The position numbers and the translations under genes were made by a program. 64,000 nt of DNA from Mesorhizobium sp. YIM 152430 (lineage in GTDB: Bacteria > Pseudomonadota > Alphaproteobacteria > Rhizobiales > Rhizobiaceae). The stretch spans positions 1-64,000 of the forward strand of contig NZ_JARGES010000030.1 of assembly GCF_029210365.1 (NCBI RefSeq). Reading direction: 5' to 3'. Positions 44,334-52,874 of this stretch are shown here, one piece after another; within the stretch, counting starts at the first letter, position 1; each line of letters begins with the position of its first letter. The notes beneath the pieces are model-generated. The model searched no databases, was not told the origin of the DNA, and saw nothing but the letters and a program-made list of their open reading frames with translations.

Positions 44334-45263
44334 ATGACGCTGATCTTCAAATACGTTTCCGAAAGTGTCATCGGGCACGTCTTCGCCCGCGACGGACATG
44401 TCGGCATCAAATGTTCCCTGCCGCAGGATTACAACGACCCCTATGAGCTGTTTCTCGGCATCGACCTCGGTCAGGGATCTGAACTCCTCGCGACTTACAG
44501 TGATGTTGTGGGGGTAGTCCCTTCGCAGCTGACGACATGCTTTTCCAGGTCCCCGGTCGTGGCCCCGATGTGGGCTCATTATGCCGACAACCACCGGGGC
44601 TGCGTGATTGGCCTCGACGTGACCGCGTTACAGGATGCTTTTCCGGATCTGCTGGTGCGGGACATTTCCTACCGCGAGGGCCCGCACGAAGACCTTGTGC
44701 GGTTTACGCAGATGGCGGCCTATCGGAAGAAGCCCAGGGACGCCATGGCGCTCCGACATGCCGTGACCTATCAAAGCTACTTCTCGAAATATCTCGAATG
44801 GAGCTACGAACAGGAGGTTCGGGCGGTCAATTTCGAGGCCTATGTCGAGGATGTTGGCGGCCACAAGGTCCTTTTCGTTCCCGGCTCATGCGTGACCGTG
44901 GTGATCGCGGGCGCCAAATCCACCGACGCGATGATGGCGGCCTTGCGCGCGGCGGCGGCCGAACTCGACGCCGATCTTTACCGCGAAAGGATCGGCCGTA
45001 GCTTTCCGACACCCTATCTGGTCGACGAGGCCGATACGACCCGCATATTCGTCGACGGCGGCATCGCGGTTCCGGTCGGAAGCTGCGCGGAATGCGGAGA
45101 GCCGCTCAGAGCGGCGGGCAAGTTCTGCCCATGGTGTGCCATCGATGACGCCGACCGGCTGAACGCGGCGAGAAGCAACCCGTTCAGGATTCTGGACGGT
45201 CATGGGCTGCTCGATGACTATTTTGGGAATTTCCCGCACCGGCCGCGCGTTCCCTACAGGTAG
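44334..45263 (+). CDS. DUF2971 protein with C-terminal zinc ribbon
   Basis: A 309-residue protein. The N-terminal 200 residues match the DUF2971 pattern: GIKCSLPQDYNDPYELFLGI, TTCFSRSPVVAPMWAHYADN, HRGCVIGLDV, YEQEVRAVNFEAY. A zinc ribbon follows with Cys 251, 254, 265, 268 (CAECGEPLRAAGKFCPWC). DUF2971 genes are often near defence or toxin genes; activity is not established. Same strand and 24 bases after the 75-residue gene, so it belongs to the Thoeris operon by position. Confidence 0.75.
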   Translation: MTLIFKYVSESVIGHVFARDGHVGIKCSLPQDYNDPYELFLGIDLGQGSELLATYSDVVGVVPSQLTTCFSRSPVVAPMWAHYADNHRGCVIGLDVTALQDAFPDLLVRDISYREGPHEDLVRFTQMAAYRKKPRDAMALRHAVTYQSYFSKYLEWSYEQEVRAVNFEAYVEDVGGHKVLFVPGSCVTVVIAGAKSTDAMMAALRAAAAELDADLYRERIGRSFPTPYLVDEADTTRIFVDGGIAVPVGSCAECGEPLRAAGKFCPWCAIDDADRLNAARSNPFRILDGHGLLDDYFGNFPHRPRVPYR

Positions 45264-46405
45264 CTGGCGCGACTGGCCGCGTGCCCTACGGCACGGTCTT
45301 TCTGGATCGTCGCGCGCCGCCGTTGCCGAGGCCATGGCGTTTGCCATTTGTCAACGGGGCGCCCCTAGCCAGTACTGGTTTTGAAGGACCTGAAACTAGG
45401 GGCCGTCCAGCACCGCGGCACCGGCCTCTGGATCGAGATGGCAACGATAGGTGATTTCGCAGACCTCTCGGTACAGTAGCCGAGGAATAAGCCCAAGTGT
45501 CTCGGTCAATCCGCTCAAGCGGACCAACTGCTTTCCACCCATGTTGGACTAATGGTGAACAACCTGCGCATGCCCGCTTTTGGGTTCCGATCAATCTAGC
45601 CTGAACGACGGGAATGGGGGCGCAAAGCTGAAGGTGGCGTACGTCTGCCATTTATTCCGGATGGATGTCATGCGGCATGCCCGAGCCGGGGTCGTGGTAC
45701 TTTTCGAGGTCGATTGCGAGGGTGCCAGGATGTGGGCCTCTTTAGCGGTTTTGAATGCCCGCCGTTCGGCGCGGTCCGCTTCCGAGCGTTCGAGGAAGAC
45801 CATCCAATCCTGACGCGCGGCAAGATGCTTTGGCGCGCCGTAATCGCCCGCCACCGATCAAGTAGAATGTCGGCGGCTTGGATCGCGTTCGTCACTGCGC
45901 CGGCCAATCCGCCGCGTTGCTGCAAGAAGACACGTGCAAGGCGATCAAAGCCTCGCTCGTCTATCAGTCTGCCTCTAGGGTGCGGACCCTAGTACTCGCT
46001 ACAGACCACAAAGCGCGCCGTGTTGGACACAGTAAGCACTGATTACAACCGATTGCCGTTAGTCACGACCGTCGTGGAAATCGAAAAAATAGGCCGACGG
46101 GACCCTCAAAATTCGCCCTTGGCCGCTGATTCTCCCATCAGCGTACGTGACCGACTCGTGTCTGCCCCGTGAGGCGTGGTGCGAGTTGCCGTCGTCGATC
46201 CCGCCATTCGAGCCCTTAAGGGCCTGCTCTAAATAACATTTACAGAATCTACAAACCGCTTACTGTAAAGATAAAGTTTACAACTCTATCGCCAAAACAT
46301 TCGTTCTTATAATCTGTCTTTTCCAAATCAACAATATGTTTGATTGACTTTTTCTGATAAAAATCACGTTGGTGGCGCAGCTTTCAACATTATGGGAACT
46401 CCACA
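45264..46405. other. 1.1 kb intergenic stretch, possible gene relics
   Basis: No intact gene. Minus-strand frames at 45591-45925 read GLAGAVTNAIQAADILLDRW and MVFLERSEADRAERRAFKTA in different frames and could be one frameshifted relic that I cannot name. The part 46220-46370 is clearly AT-richer than its surroundings. Confidence 0.4.
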
Positions 46406-46933
46406 ATGCGCACTGCCCACATTTACCGCCAGCATATCGATCCCGAGCCCACGGGCGAGACTTTTTGGTCCGAGTTTGGAGAGATCAGGACACGCATCAT
46501 CAAAGCTTTGCTTCCATACCAACCCGAATGGCCATTCCTCCGCTATGTGCGAGGAAAGCACGCCGGCTTTGAGGACATTCTCCACGTCAGTCAAGTACCG
46601 GACTTGGCCGCTCTTTCAATCGATCGAACCGTGGTCGAACGATGGGAAAGAGCAACCAGGCACGAAGAGCTGTCTGACTCGGCCATCTCATTTGTGTCTG
46701 CAGAATTTCAGGAACTCGTGCTGGCGGACGTGGTCTGCGCGACCGCGCTCTTCAATTATGAGGTGGATCTTGAGCCGTATAGCTTCCGTCTACCGCACTA
46801 CATCTTCCCTCAGGATGCGCGGTTCGATCTATTGCGCTTGATGGCTATCGCGAAGCCAGACCACCTCGATCGGAGCGAGCTGAGCTCTGTGCACGCCGGA
46901 TTTCAGCAAACGGCGGAGGAATGGTCATGCTGA
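46406..46933 (+). CDS. hypothetical protein
   Basis: A 175-residue protein, MRTAHIYRQHIDPEPTGETF then EFGEIRTRIIKALLPYQPEW. Acidic, no membrane or signal segment, no domain recognised. The ATG is preceded by AT-rich sequence likely to hold a promoter. Sits between the Thoeris locus and the recombinase pair. Confidence 0.55.
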   Translation: MRTAHIYRQHIDPEPTGETFWSEFGEIRTRIIKALLPYQPEWPFLRYVRGKHAGFEDILHVSQVPDLAALSIDRTVVERWERATRHEELSDSAISFVSAEFQELVLADVVCATALFNYEVDLEPYSFRLPHYIFPQDARFDLLRLMAIAKPDHLDRSELSSVHAGFQQTAEEWSC

Positions 46934-47212
46934 GCCGATCCGCTGTAGCTGGTGCGCAAGCGGACGAGCGATGCAGTGTGACTCGCGCATCTGGAATTCC
47001 GACCTAACGCTACGCTGCCTCAAGCTATGCTGACAAGCCGCTCAGAGCGTCATCGCGAGTTAGCAAACGAAAGGCTTCGTGTCTCGTTGCGATACTGCGA
47101 CCTACCCTTCACGTCATAAGCTTTGCCGGCGGCGCCTCGGCAAGGTTCTGTCAGCGACTTTTCGCCCAGCGAAAGTGATCTGTTTTTATGGAAAACGAAA
47201 TGGAGAAACCAA

Positions 47213-47890
47213 ATGGACTGGGGACTCCCGGATTGGCGCAGCCCAGCAGCATACGGGAAAACCGAGACCTGGCCGGACTACCGATGGCGTTGGGAATTTG
47301 CGCGCCGGCGCCAGGATGTTCGCCAAGAGTTCTGGGCCTATGCCGAGCAAACATACGAGTATCTGAGGCAGTCTCCCGACTATGCCTCGATAACCAAGGA
47401 GGAAGGTAGGACTCCTAACGAGCCTGGTTTCTGGGCGATGGTTCCAGGAAGACCACGCTTTGGGATGGTCGGGATTCCCAATCCCTCAATCGCTGACCAT
47501 CCGAACCTAAGCGGTCTTTTCTCAAAGGACTACGGTTCGTTTTGTGTCGGTCGGGGCGAGGGTTGGCCGGACGACTACTTCCCTCCATTGCTGGATGTGC
47601 CTGAAGGCACGGTCGCGATTGTGTTCAGCTTGAACCGACCACATCGCGCGCAGCTTGCTCAAGCAAAAGCAACCCTAATGCAGTTTGGGAGCCCACCACA
47701 GCGGCGCAGGCACGCTGCGGTATGGCTGCAATATCTTCGGATCTTAGACGCCAGAGAAGATCGCGCTTCATTTGCTGCCATCGCTAAAATCGTTCTTCGG
47801 CGCGACCCGGAAAGGCAGGAAAGTGCGGTGCAAGCGGCCCGGCAAAGCTGGCTGCAAGCGCGGAGACTAATGTCCAGTTGGCCAATTTAG
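47213..47890 (+). CDS. mobile-element-type regulator-like protein (DUF6499-like)
   Basis: A 225-residue protein. The N-terminus MDWGLPDWRSPAAYGKTETW and PDYRWRWEFARRRQDVRQEF resembles the short N-terminal domain (W..PDWR...Y...WRWEFLRR) of putative regulators found on integrative elements. The C-terminal part is helical with many Arg. The ATG at 47213 begins the conserved part; the frame is open 90 bases upstream. Confidence 0.55.
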   Translation: MDWGLPDWRSPAAYGKTETWPDYRWRWEFARRRQDVRQEFWAYAEQTYEYLRQSPDYASITKEEGRTPNEPGFWAMVPGRPRFGMVGIPNPSIADHPNLSGLFSKDYGSFCVGRGEGWPDDYFPPLLDVPEGTVAIVFSLNRPHRAQLAQAKATLMQFGSPPQRRRHAAVWLQYLRILDAREDRASFAAIAKIVLRRDPERQESAVQAARQSWLQARRLMSSWPI

Positions 47891-48114
47891 AAGTTTGTGC
47901 GCCAGAGCCAAAACTGTGATCGATAGGTGGCGTCCACCGCGCCAGCAAGGCGCTTTTTGGGGCGTCTTCGATTTCTCCAGTGACAGCATATTCGATCGTT
48001 GTGAGGCGGCTGCGCACTGGAAATATTGGTACTTTCTATGGGTGGGTAATCATATAACCCGCTTAAATCGAAAGCGCCCCTATCACCTGAACATTGAGGG
48101 ATAGGAGCTCCAAA

Positions 48115-49794
48115 ATGAAAGATCATCACCGTCAAATCCGGACCCTGGCCGACGTGCGCCAGGCCATCAAGAACACCGACCACCCCAAAGCACGCCGCGA
48201 CAGGTGGACTACAGCGCTCAATTCCCTCGAGCATCATTCCGGAGTACCGCTCCATAACATTCCGTTGGATCGCGAGGTCATCCGCAGCGTTTTCGCCACG
48301 GTCAATCCGCGGTCCAGGGGAATTGGAGTACGGACGTGGACCAATGTACGAAGCCGCTGCAATACCGTCATCAAAGTAGTTCTAAATGGCTCCTCAGTTG
48401 CGCTGACGGAGCGTCTGCCTCTGTCCGCCTCGTGGCAGAAGGTCCGCGGTCATCTCCGGGGTAAGGGCGAGCAGCATCCACTATCGAGCCTGATGACCTG
48501 GGCAAGCAGGGAGGGCATTGAGCCGCAGGATGTCGATGAGGACGTGATTAAACGCTTCAATGATGCCCGCGATGACTCCCTTCGACCCAATTCGAGCAGG
48601 TATCAACGCAGCCGGTTGAGGATCTGGAACATTGTTCGCGAAAGATCTCCAGAGCTCGGCTTGGCCTGCCTGGCTGTGCCGCTCATCCAGTTACGTCGCA
48701 AACGCGTTCCGCCGAGCGCGTTTCGGGATGAGTTCTGGCAAGATACGGCTGCGTATTTGCGCTGGGCTGGCGGGGCCGATCCATTTGACTCCAACGCGCG
48801 AAAGCGCGCGCTTTCCGAGCAGACCCTTCGGGCGCAATGGGCACATTTGCATGCTGCTGCGGATGCCCTTGTGAAATCCGGTGTCGACATCTCCTCGATC
48901 CGGTCGATCTCAGACCTTCTGACGCCGGAAAGAGTGCGGACCATATGCCGAATCCGTTTCGAGGGATCCGGCTATAAGCACACGGCGCTCAATTTCGAAA
49001 TGGGGAGGACACTGGTTCAAGTGGGCAATTGGATAGGGCTTGCTGCGCCGCAGCTATCGGAGATCCGCAGCATCACTCGCCGCCAGAAAAGACCCGAGCC
49101 TAAGATGACCGAGAAGAATAAGAAGATCGTTGGCCGCTTTGAAGACGATGAGCTCCGCCAGCGTTTGGTCCATCTCCCCGAGCTTCTCCTTGAAGAGGCC
49201 CGTCACCAGACGGGATGCAAGCGTTCGCGACTAGCCAAGATACATGCTGCACTGGCGATCGGGTGCCTAACATTGTTTCCCGTCCGATTGATGAACTTGG
49301 CAAGCCTTCGGTTTGGCGAGCATATTGACCTCACTTGCGGCTTCGGCACCATTCGGTTTCCACGTGAGCAGGTCAAGAACGAGCAGCCGCTCGAGTTCGA
49401 CATTCCTCCCCATTATGCAGCCCTCCTGAAGGAGTACCACGACGAACTCGGTCCATTGCTGACTGGCAAGATACGAGAGCGCGTTTTCGTGAATACGGAT
49501 GGGACACCCAAACGTTCTGGGCCACTCAGCACCCTCATTAAGAGCTACGCAGTTCGGTATCTCGGCGTCTCGATCAATCCACATGCCTTCCGGCATTTGG
49601 CTGCAAAGTTCATCCTCGATGACAATCCGGGGGCCCACGTCGTGGTCCAGCACCTGCTGGGACACAAGAACTTGGAGACCACTGCGACCTTCTACGCTGG
49701 AACAGACACTAAGCGCGCCGCTCGCCACCACCACATGTTGCTAATGCGGCAGATGGAAGCTCCGGCATCATCCAGTGTCAAAGGTGCAGCATGA
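48115..49794 (+). CDS. tyrosine recombinase, first of a pair
   Basis: A 559-residue site-specific recombinase. C-terminal catalytic residues: Arg in LFPVRLMNLASLRF, His-x-x-Arg in NPHAFRHLAAKFI, GH in QHLLGHKNLETT and Tyr in TATFYAGTDT. The start follows AGGAGCTCCAAA. Its stop overlaps the start of the second recombinase (ATGA). Confidence 0.88.
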   Translation: MKDHHRQIRTLADVRQAIKNTDHPKARRDRWTTALNSLEHHSGVPLHNIPLDREVIRSVFATVNPRSRGIGVRTWTNVRSRCNTVIKVVLNGSSVALTERLPLSASWQKVRGHLRGKGEQHPLSSLMTWASREGIEPQDVDEDVIKRFNDARDDSLRPNSSRYQRSRLRIWNIVRERSPELGLACLAVPLIQLRRKRVPPSAFRDEFWQDTAAYLRWAGGADPFDSNARKRALSEQTLRAQWAHLHAAADALVKSGVDISSIRSISDLLTPERVRTICRIRFEGSGYKHTALNFEMGRTLVQVGNWIGLAAPQLSEIRSITRRQKRPEPKMTEKNKKIVGRFEDDELRQRLVHLPELLLEEARHQTGCKRSRLAKIHAALAIGCLTLFPVRLMNLASLRFGEHIDLTCGFGTIRFPREQVKNEQPLEFDIPPHYAALLKEYHDELGPLLTGKIRERVFVNTDGTPKRSGPLSTLIKSYAVRYLGVSINPHAFRHLAAKFILDDNPGAHVVVQHLLGHKNLETTATFYAGTDTKRAARHHHMLLMRQMEAPASSSVKGAA

Positions 49795-50834
49795 CCGCTC
49801 CAACAATAAACCGGGGGCTCGGGATGGCCGATTGGCCCCCGGACGACCAGCGCCTCTGGGAAAGCCATTTGGCGCGGAACAATGATCCTTTTGAAGGGGC
49901 CGAATCGGTCTTGTCGCCTGTCACGATCAGGGGGCGCAGGTACACTTGGGGCATCTTTCTGGCGTTTGTAAGAAGGAGCGATCCGAACCTGCTCAAGCTC
50001 CCTCTCCATCTACGTCTAACTAGAGGCGTTATTGAGCATTTCGTTGCCGATTGTCGTCAGAGATGTCGCGACACGACGGTGGTCGTACACTTGGAGCGCC
50101 TCTATTTTGTAGCGCGCTCACTCTGCCCAGCGCAAGACTTTCACTGGATCTACCAGATTGCGCGGCGGATTGCTGCGCGCGCCCCACGCATCGTTCATCC
50201 CGTAGTTGTCTCGACCCAGCTATATCGTGTCGGGATCGAGGGCTTGAGACAAGCCCAGGCTGGCGAAGTTTGCGAACGCTACCTCGGTCGCGCGAGGGCC
50301 TTCAGGGATGCCCTGTTGGTTAGCATATTGGTTATTGCTCCTATGCGACGAGGAAACTTGGCCGCTTTGCGATTGAGCGACCTAACAAAGGTGGGAAAAA
50401 TATGGCATATCGCTGCTCGGGCTGAGCATGCAAAGACCCGCACGCCTGTAGAATATGAGGTTCCGTCTCACCTTGCGCAGGCTCTTGACGTCTATCTCAC
50501 TGAAATAAGGCCACAGTTCCCTGACGCTGATATACATGACGGGCTTTGGCCATCGTTGAACGGATGCCCGTTACGAGCAACTTCCATAGCACGACTTATC
50601 AAGGACTATACCTTCTCCCAACTTGGAATGAGTGTGTCGCCTCACGGGTTCCGCAGAGCTGCTGCGGCCTTAATCGCGCAGGTGGACCCGGAGAACATCC
50701 ACAGCGCCAAGGATCTTCTCGGGCATCACGACTTCCGCATCACGGAGCGGCACTACTTGCCCGCCGCGCAAACTCGACGAGCGGGGCGAGAACTCACGCG
50801 AGTGCTACGGTTTGAAGAATGGGTGCAGCGTTGA
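49791..50834 (+). CDS. tyrosine recombinase, second of a pair
   Basis: A 347-residue recombinase with Arg in IAPMRRGNLAALRL, His-x-x-Arg in SPHGFRRAAAALIA, and GH...Tyr in DLLGHHDFRITERHYLPAAQ. It is coupled to the upstream recombinase and both keep full catalytic sets, as in bipartite transposition modules. Confidence 0.85.
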   Translation: MTAPTINRGLGMADWPPDDQRLWESHLARNNDPFEGAESVLSPVTIRGRRYTWGIFLAFVRRSDPNLLKLPLHLRLTRGVIEHFVADCRQRCRDTTVVVHLERLYFVARSLCPAQDFHWIYQIARRIAARAPRIVHPVVVSTQLYRVGIEGLRQAQAGEVCERYLGRARAFRDALLVSILVIAPMRRGNLAALRLSDLTKVGKIWHIAARAEHAKTRTPVEYEVPSHLAQALDVYLTEIRPQFPDADIHDGLWPSLNGCPLRATSIARLIKDYTFSQLGMSVSPHGFRRAAAALIAQVDPENIHSAKDLLGHHDFRITERHYLPAAQTRRAGRELTRVLRFEEWVQR

Positions 50835-51155
50835 GCGCGCATCCGTCGCAATTCCGGACACGGCTTAGCTCGGCAGGCATGCAGATTTGCCGGCGCAGGC
50901 GGCACCGCCGGGACGCGCGCTCTCGAGCCGGACCTGGCCGAATGTTCGCAGCCAATACACATCCATCCGCGATTCCCGAGTTCAGGAGAGGGATATGAGA
51001 ACAGATCTTGGTGGAAAATTGCGGCGAACTCCTGACCGTTGTTGCCGAACCGCCATCTGCGTTGACTGTTACCTCGTTGGTAGCTGTCGGCTTGGCATCC
51101 TTAGTGAACCTCGGGCGACGCACCCGCGGGTTCGCCGCCCGGTTCGGAGGATCCG
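50835..51155. other. intergenic stretch after the recombinase pair
   Basis: No gene supported and no inverted repeat noticed. It may contain an end of the recombinase-bearing element. Confidence 0.4.
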
Positions 51156-51449
51156 ATGAGGCGCGCGTGTTCGCAGGATAAGCGCATGGATGCACGGATC
51201 GCAATCATCGAACTGCGCAGCCTCCTCGTCGCGGATTCCTTCATTGGGCTTGACCGACGAAAACATCTCATTCGTCGCGCCACCTCCCTTGTCGATGAGC
51301 CTGTCGAGAGAGTGCTGATCGCGGCGCGCATGAGCGCAATGATAGCAAGCAGGTTCGGGCGAAATCCAGACAACCTCGAACCGTCTCGTCCAACCCTGGC
51401 CGCTCTAAGATTACTCGATCTCCTGCAAAACCAGCGGAGGAAAACTTAG
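51156..51449 (+). CDS. small hypothetical protein
   Basis: A 97-residue helical protein (MDARIAIIELRSLLVADSFI then RRKHLIRRATSLVDEPVERV) with no recognised domain. Start could be MRRACSQD or the internal MDARIA (51186). Weak support. Confidence 0.35.
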   Translation: MRRACSQDKRMDARIAIIELRSLLVADSFIGLDRRKHLIRRATSLVDEPVERVLIAARMSAMIASRFGRNPDNLEPSRPTLAALRLLDLLQNQRRKT

Positions 51450-51590
51450 TGCGCATACAGCCCAAGAAGGCTGTCTCCGTGGCGAGTTCTTGTTGATTCT
51501 TCTTGAATCCGCTCATGCCTACGCAAATCCTTGCCTGAATCAAACATAAGCGGGCTGCGGGTGATCCAACTGCCAAATGAGGTGGACATG

Positions 51591-51781
51591 CGTCGGCACG
51601 AGAACCTGCTCGACATAGGGTGCGGATCTTCGCCCGTTGATGGGGCCGTCGAAGACGGAGGGCGCCTCGATGCGGTCGTAGCGCAACGCCGCGATCAGGG
51701 TCAGCGTCTTCCAGTGGCCATGCGGAACGCAAGCCTGCAATCTGTGGCCGCGCGGCGCCAGCCTATCAGGCGGTCGATCAG
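51591..51781 (-). pseudogene. IS630-family transposase fragment
   Basis: Minus strand: DRLAPRGHRLQACVPHGHWK then TLTLIAALRYDRIEAPSVFD, GPINGRRSAPYVEQVLVPT match the middle of IS630 transposases, just before the second catalytic Asp. Both ends are missing; the left side of the neighbouring IS3 copy abuts it. Confidence 0.8.
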
Positions 51782-51789
51782 TGTTTGAG

Positions 51790-52386
51790 TCAGACCGCCC
51801 AGGAACTGGCCATGATCTTTTGACTATCAGTGTTCATGATCTCGGGCGAGCCGAAGCGATGGATCGCCTCGTTCAGCGCATCGACACAGAAGTCCGCTTC
51901 CAGCGTGTTCGAGATGCGCCAGGTCAGCACCTTGCGGGTGAACCAGTCCATAATCGCCACCAGATAGAGGAAGCCACGCCGCATCGGCAGGTAGGTGATG
52001 TCGGCGCACCAGACCTGATTGGGCCGGTCGACCCGCAACCCGCCCAGCAAATAGGGGTAGGTCTTGTGCCCCTTCGCGGGCCTGCTCGTGTCCGGCTTCT
52101 GGAAGATCGGCATCAGCCGCATGAGGCGCATCAGCCGCCGAACGCGCTTGACGTTCACGGCATGGCCCTCGTTCCGCAGGTGCCAGGTCATCTGCTGCAC
52201 GCCGTAGAAGGGCGTCTCCAGGAACTGCTTGTCGATCAGCTTCATGAGGGCGAGGTTCACCTCTGTCTCACCCTGCGGCTCGTAGTAAAACGATGACCGC
52301 GAGATCGACAGCAGGCGGCATTGCGCACCCACCGACAGAAAGGGGTGGCTTCGTTCGATCATCCCGCGTCTCATTTCCCGCCCCAA
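51790..52386 (-). pseudogene. IS3-family transposase OrfB, truncated
   Basis: 198 codons: SFYYEPQGETEVNLALMKLI, DKQFLETPFYGVQQMTWHL, the first catalytic Asp in QVWCADITYLPMRRGF, and the second in GSPEIMNTD. After NTD the normal QGSQFTS continuation is replaced by unrelated residues, so the third acidic residue and C-terminus are lost. Confidence 0.88.
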
Positions 52387-52664
52387 GGCTTGAGCTTTCG
52401 CGACAAAAAATCGTTGGCCACAGCCAACTCCCCGATCTTGGCGTGCAGCGCCCGAACGGTCTCCTCGTCAACCTCAGCGGTCTTCTTGCCGCCCCGCTCG
52501 AAGATGTCAGCCGCACCGTCAAGCAGCGCCTTCTTCCACTGGTGGATCATCGTTGGGTGCACGCCATATTCGGCGGCCAGTTCCGACACGGTGGGCTCGC
52601 CCTTCACGGCTTCTAGCGCCACGCGAGCCTTGAAGCCCGCGTCATGGTTCCTGCGTTTGCGCAT
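52371..52664 (-). CDS. IS3-family transposase OrfA
   Basis: A 97-residue HTH_Tnp_1 protein: MRKRRNHDAGFKARVALEAV, KGEPTVSELAAEYGVHPTMI, HQWKKALLDGAADIFERG, then a leucine-zipper helix (IGELAVANDFLSRKLKPWGG). It overlaps orfB by 16 bases, the usual -1 frameshift layout. It is intact but its partner is truncated. Confidence 0.9.
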   Translation of the reverse strand: MRKRRNHDAGFKARVALEAVKGEPTVSELAAEYGVHPTMIHQWKKALLDGAADIFERGGKKTAEVDEETVRALHAKIGELAVANDFLSRKLKPWGGK

Positions 52665-52736
52665 GTTCTGATCTCCTCGTCATTGGAGATCAGCAGACGT
52701 CAGATCGTAGCTTCCGTCACCGTCCGATTTCTGGGG

Positions 52737-52874
52737 CGGTGCTCAGAGCGCTACTTCAATCGCATCAAACACGTCCGCGGCATCGCAAAGAGAGACGACA
52801 AGGACCCCGCGGGCTACCTCGCCGCAATCAAACTCATCTCGCCCCGCATCTGGTGCCAAGCGTTCACGACTTAG
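52737..52874 (+). pseudogene. IS5-family transposase, C-terminal fragment
   Basis: RCSERYFNRIKHVRGIAKRD and DKDPAGYLAAIKLISPRIW match the C-terminus of IS5-type transposases, including the region after the catalytic Glu (here SERYFNRIK). It ends 4 bases inside the end of cysG and marks the border of the accessory region. Confidence 0.75.

Noticed and set aside
45591-45925. Two overlapping minus-strand frames that might be one gene
   Set aside because: They need a frame change and I recognise no family, so they are only mentioned in the intergenic note.
14039-52870. A second copy of the tRNA-Phe 3' end as distal attachment site
   Set aside because: I scanned for GGTTCGACTCC and CTGGGCACCA downstream and saw no convincing copy, so no attachment site is reported.
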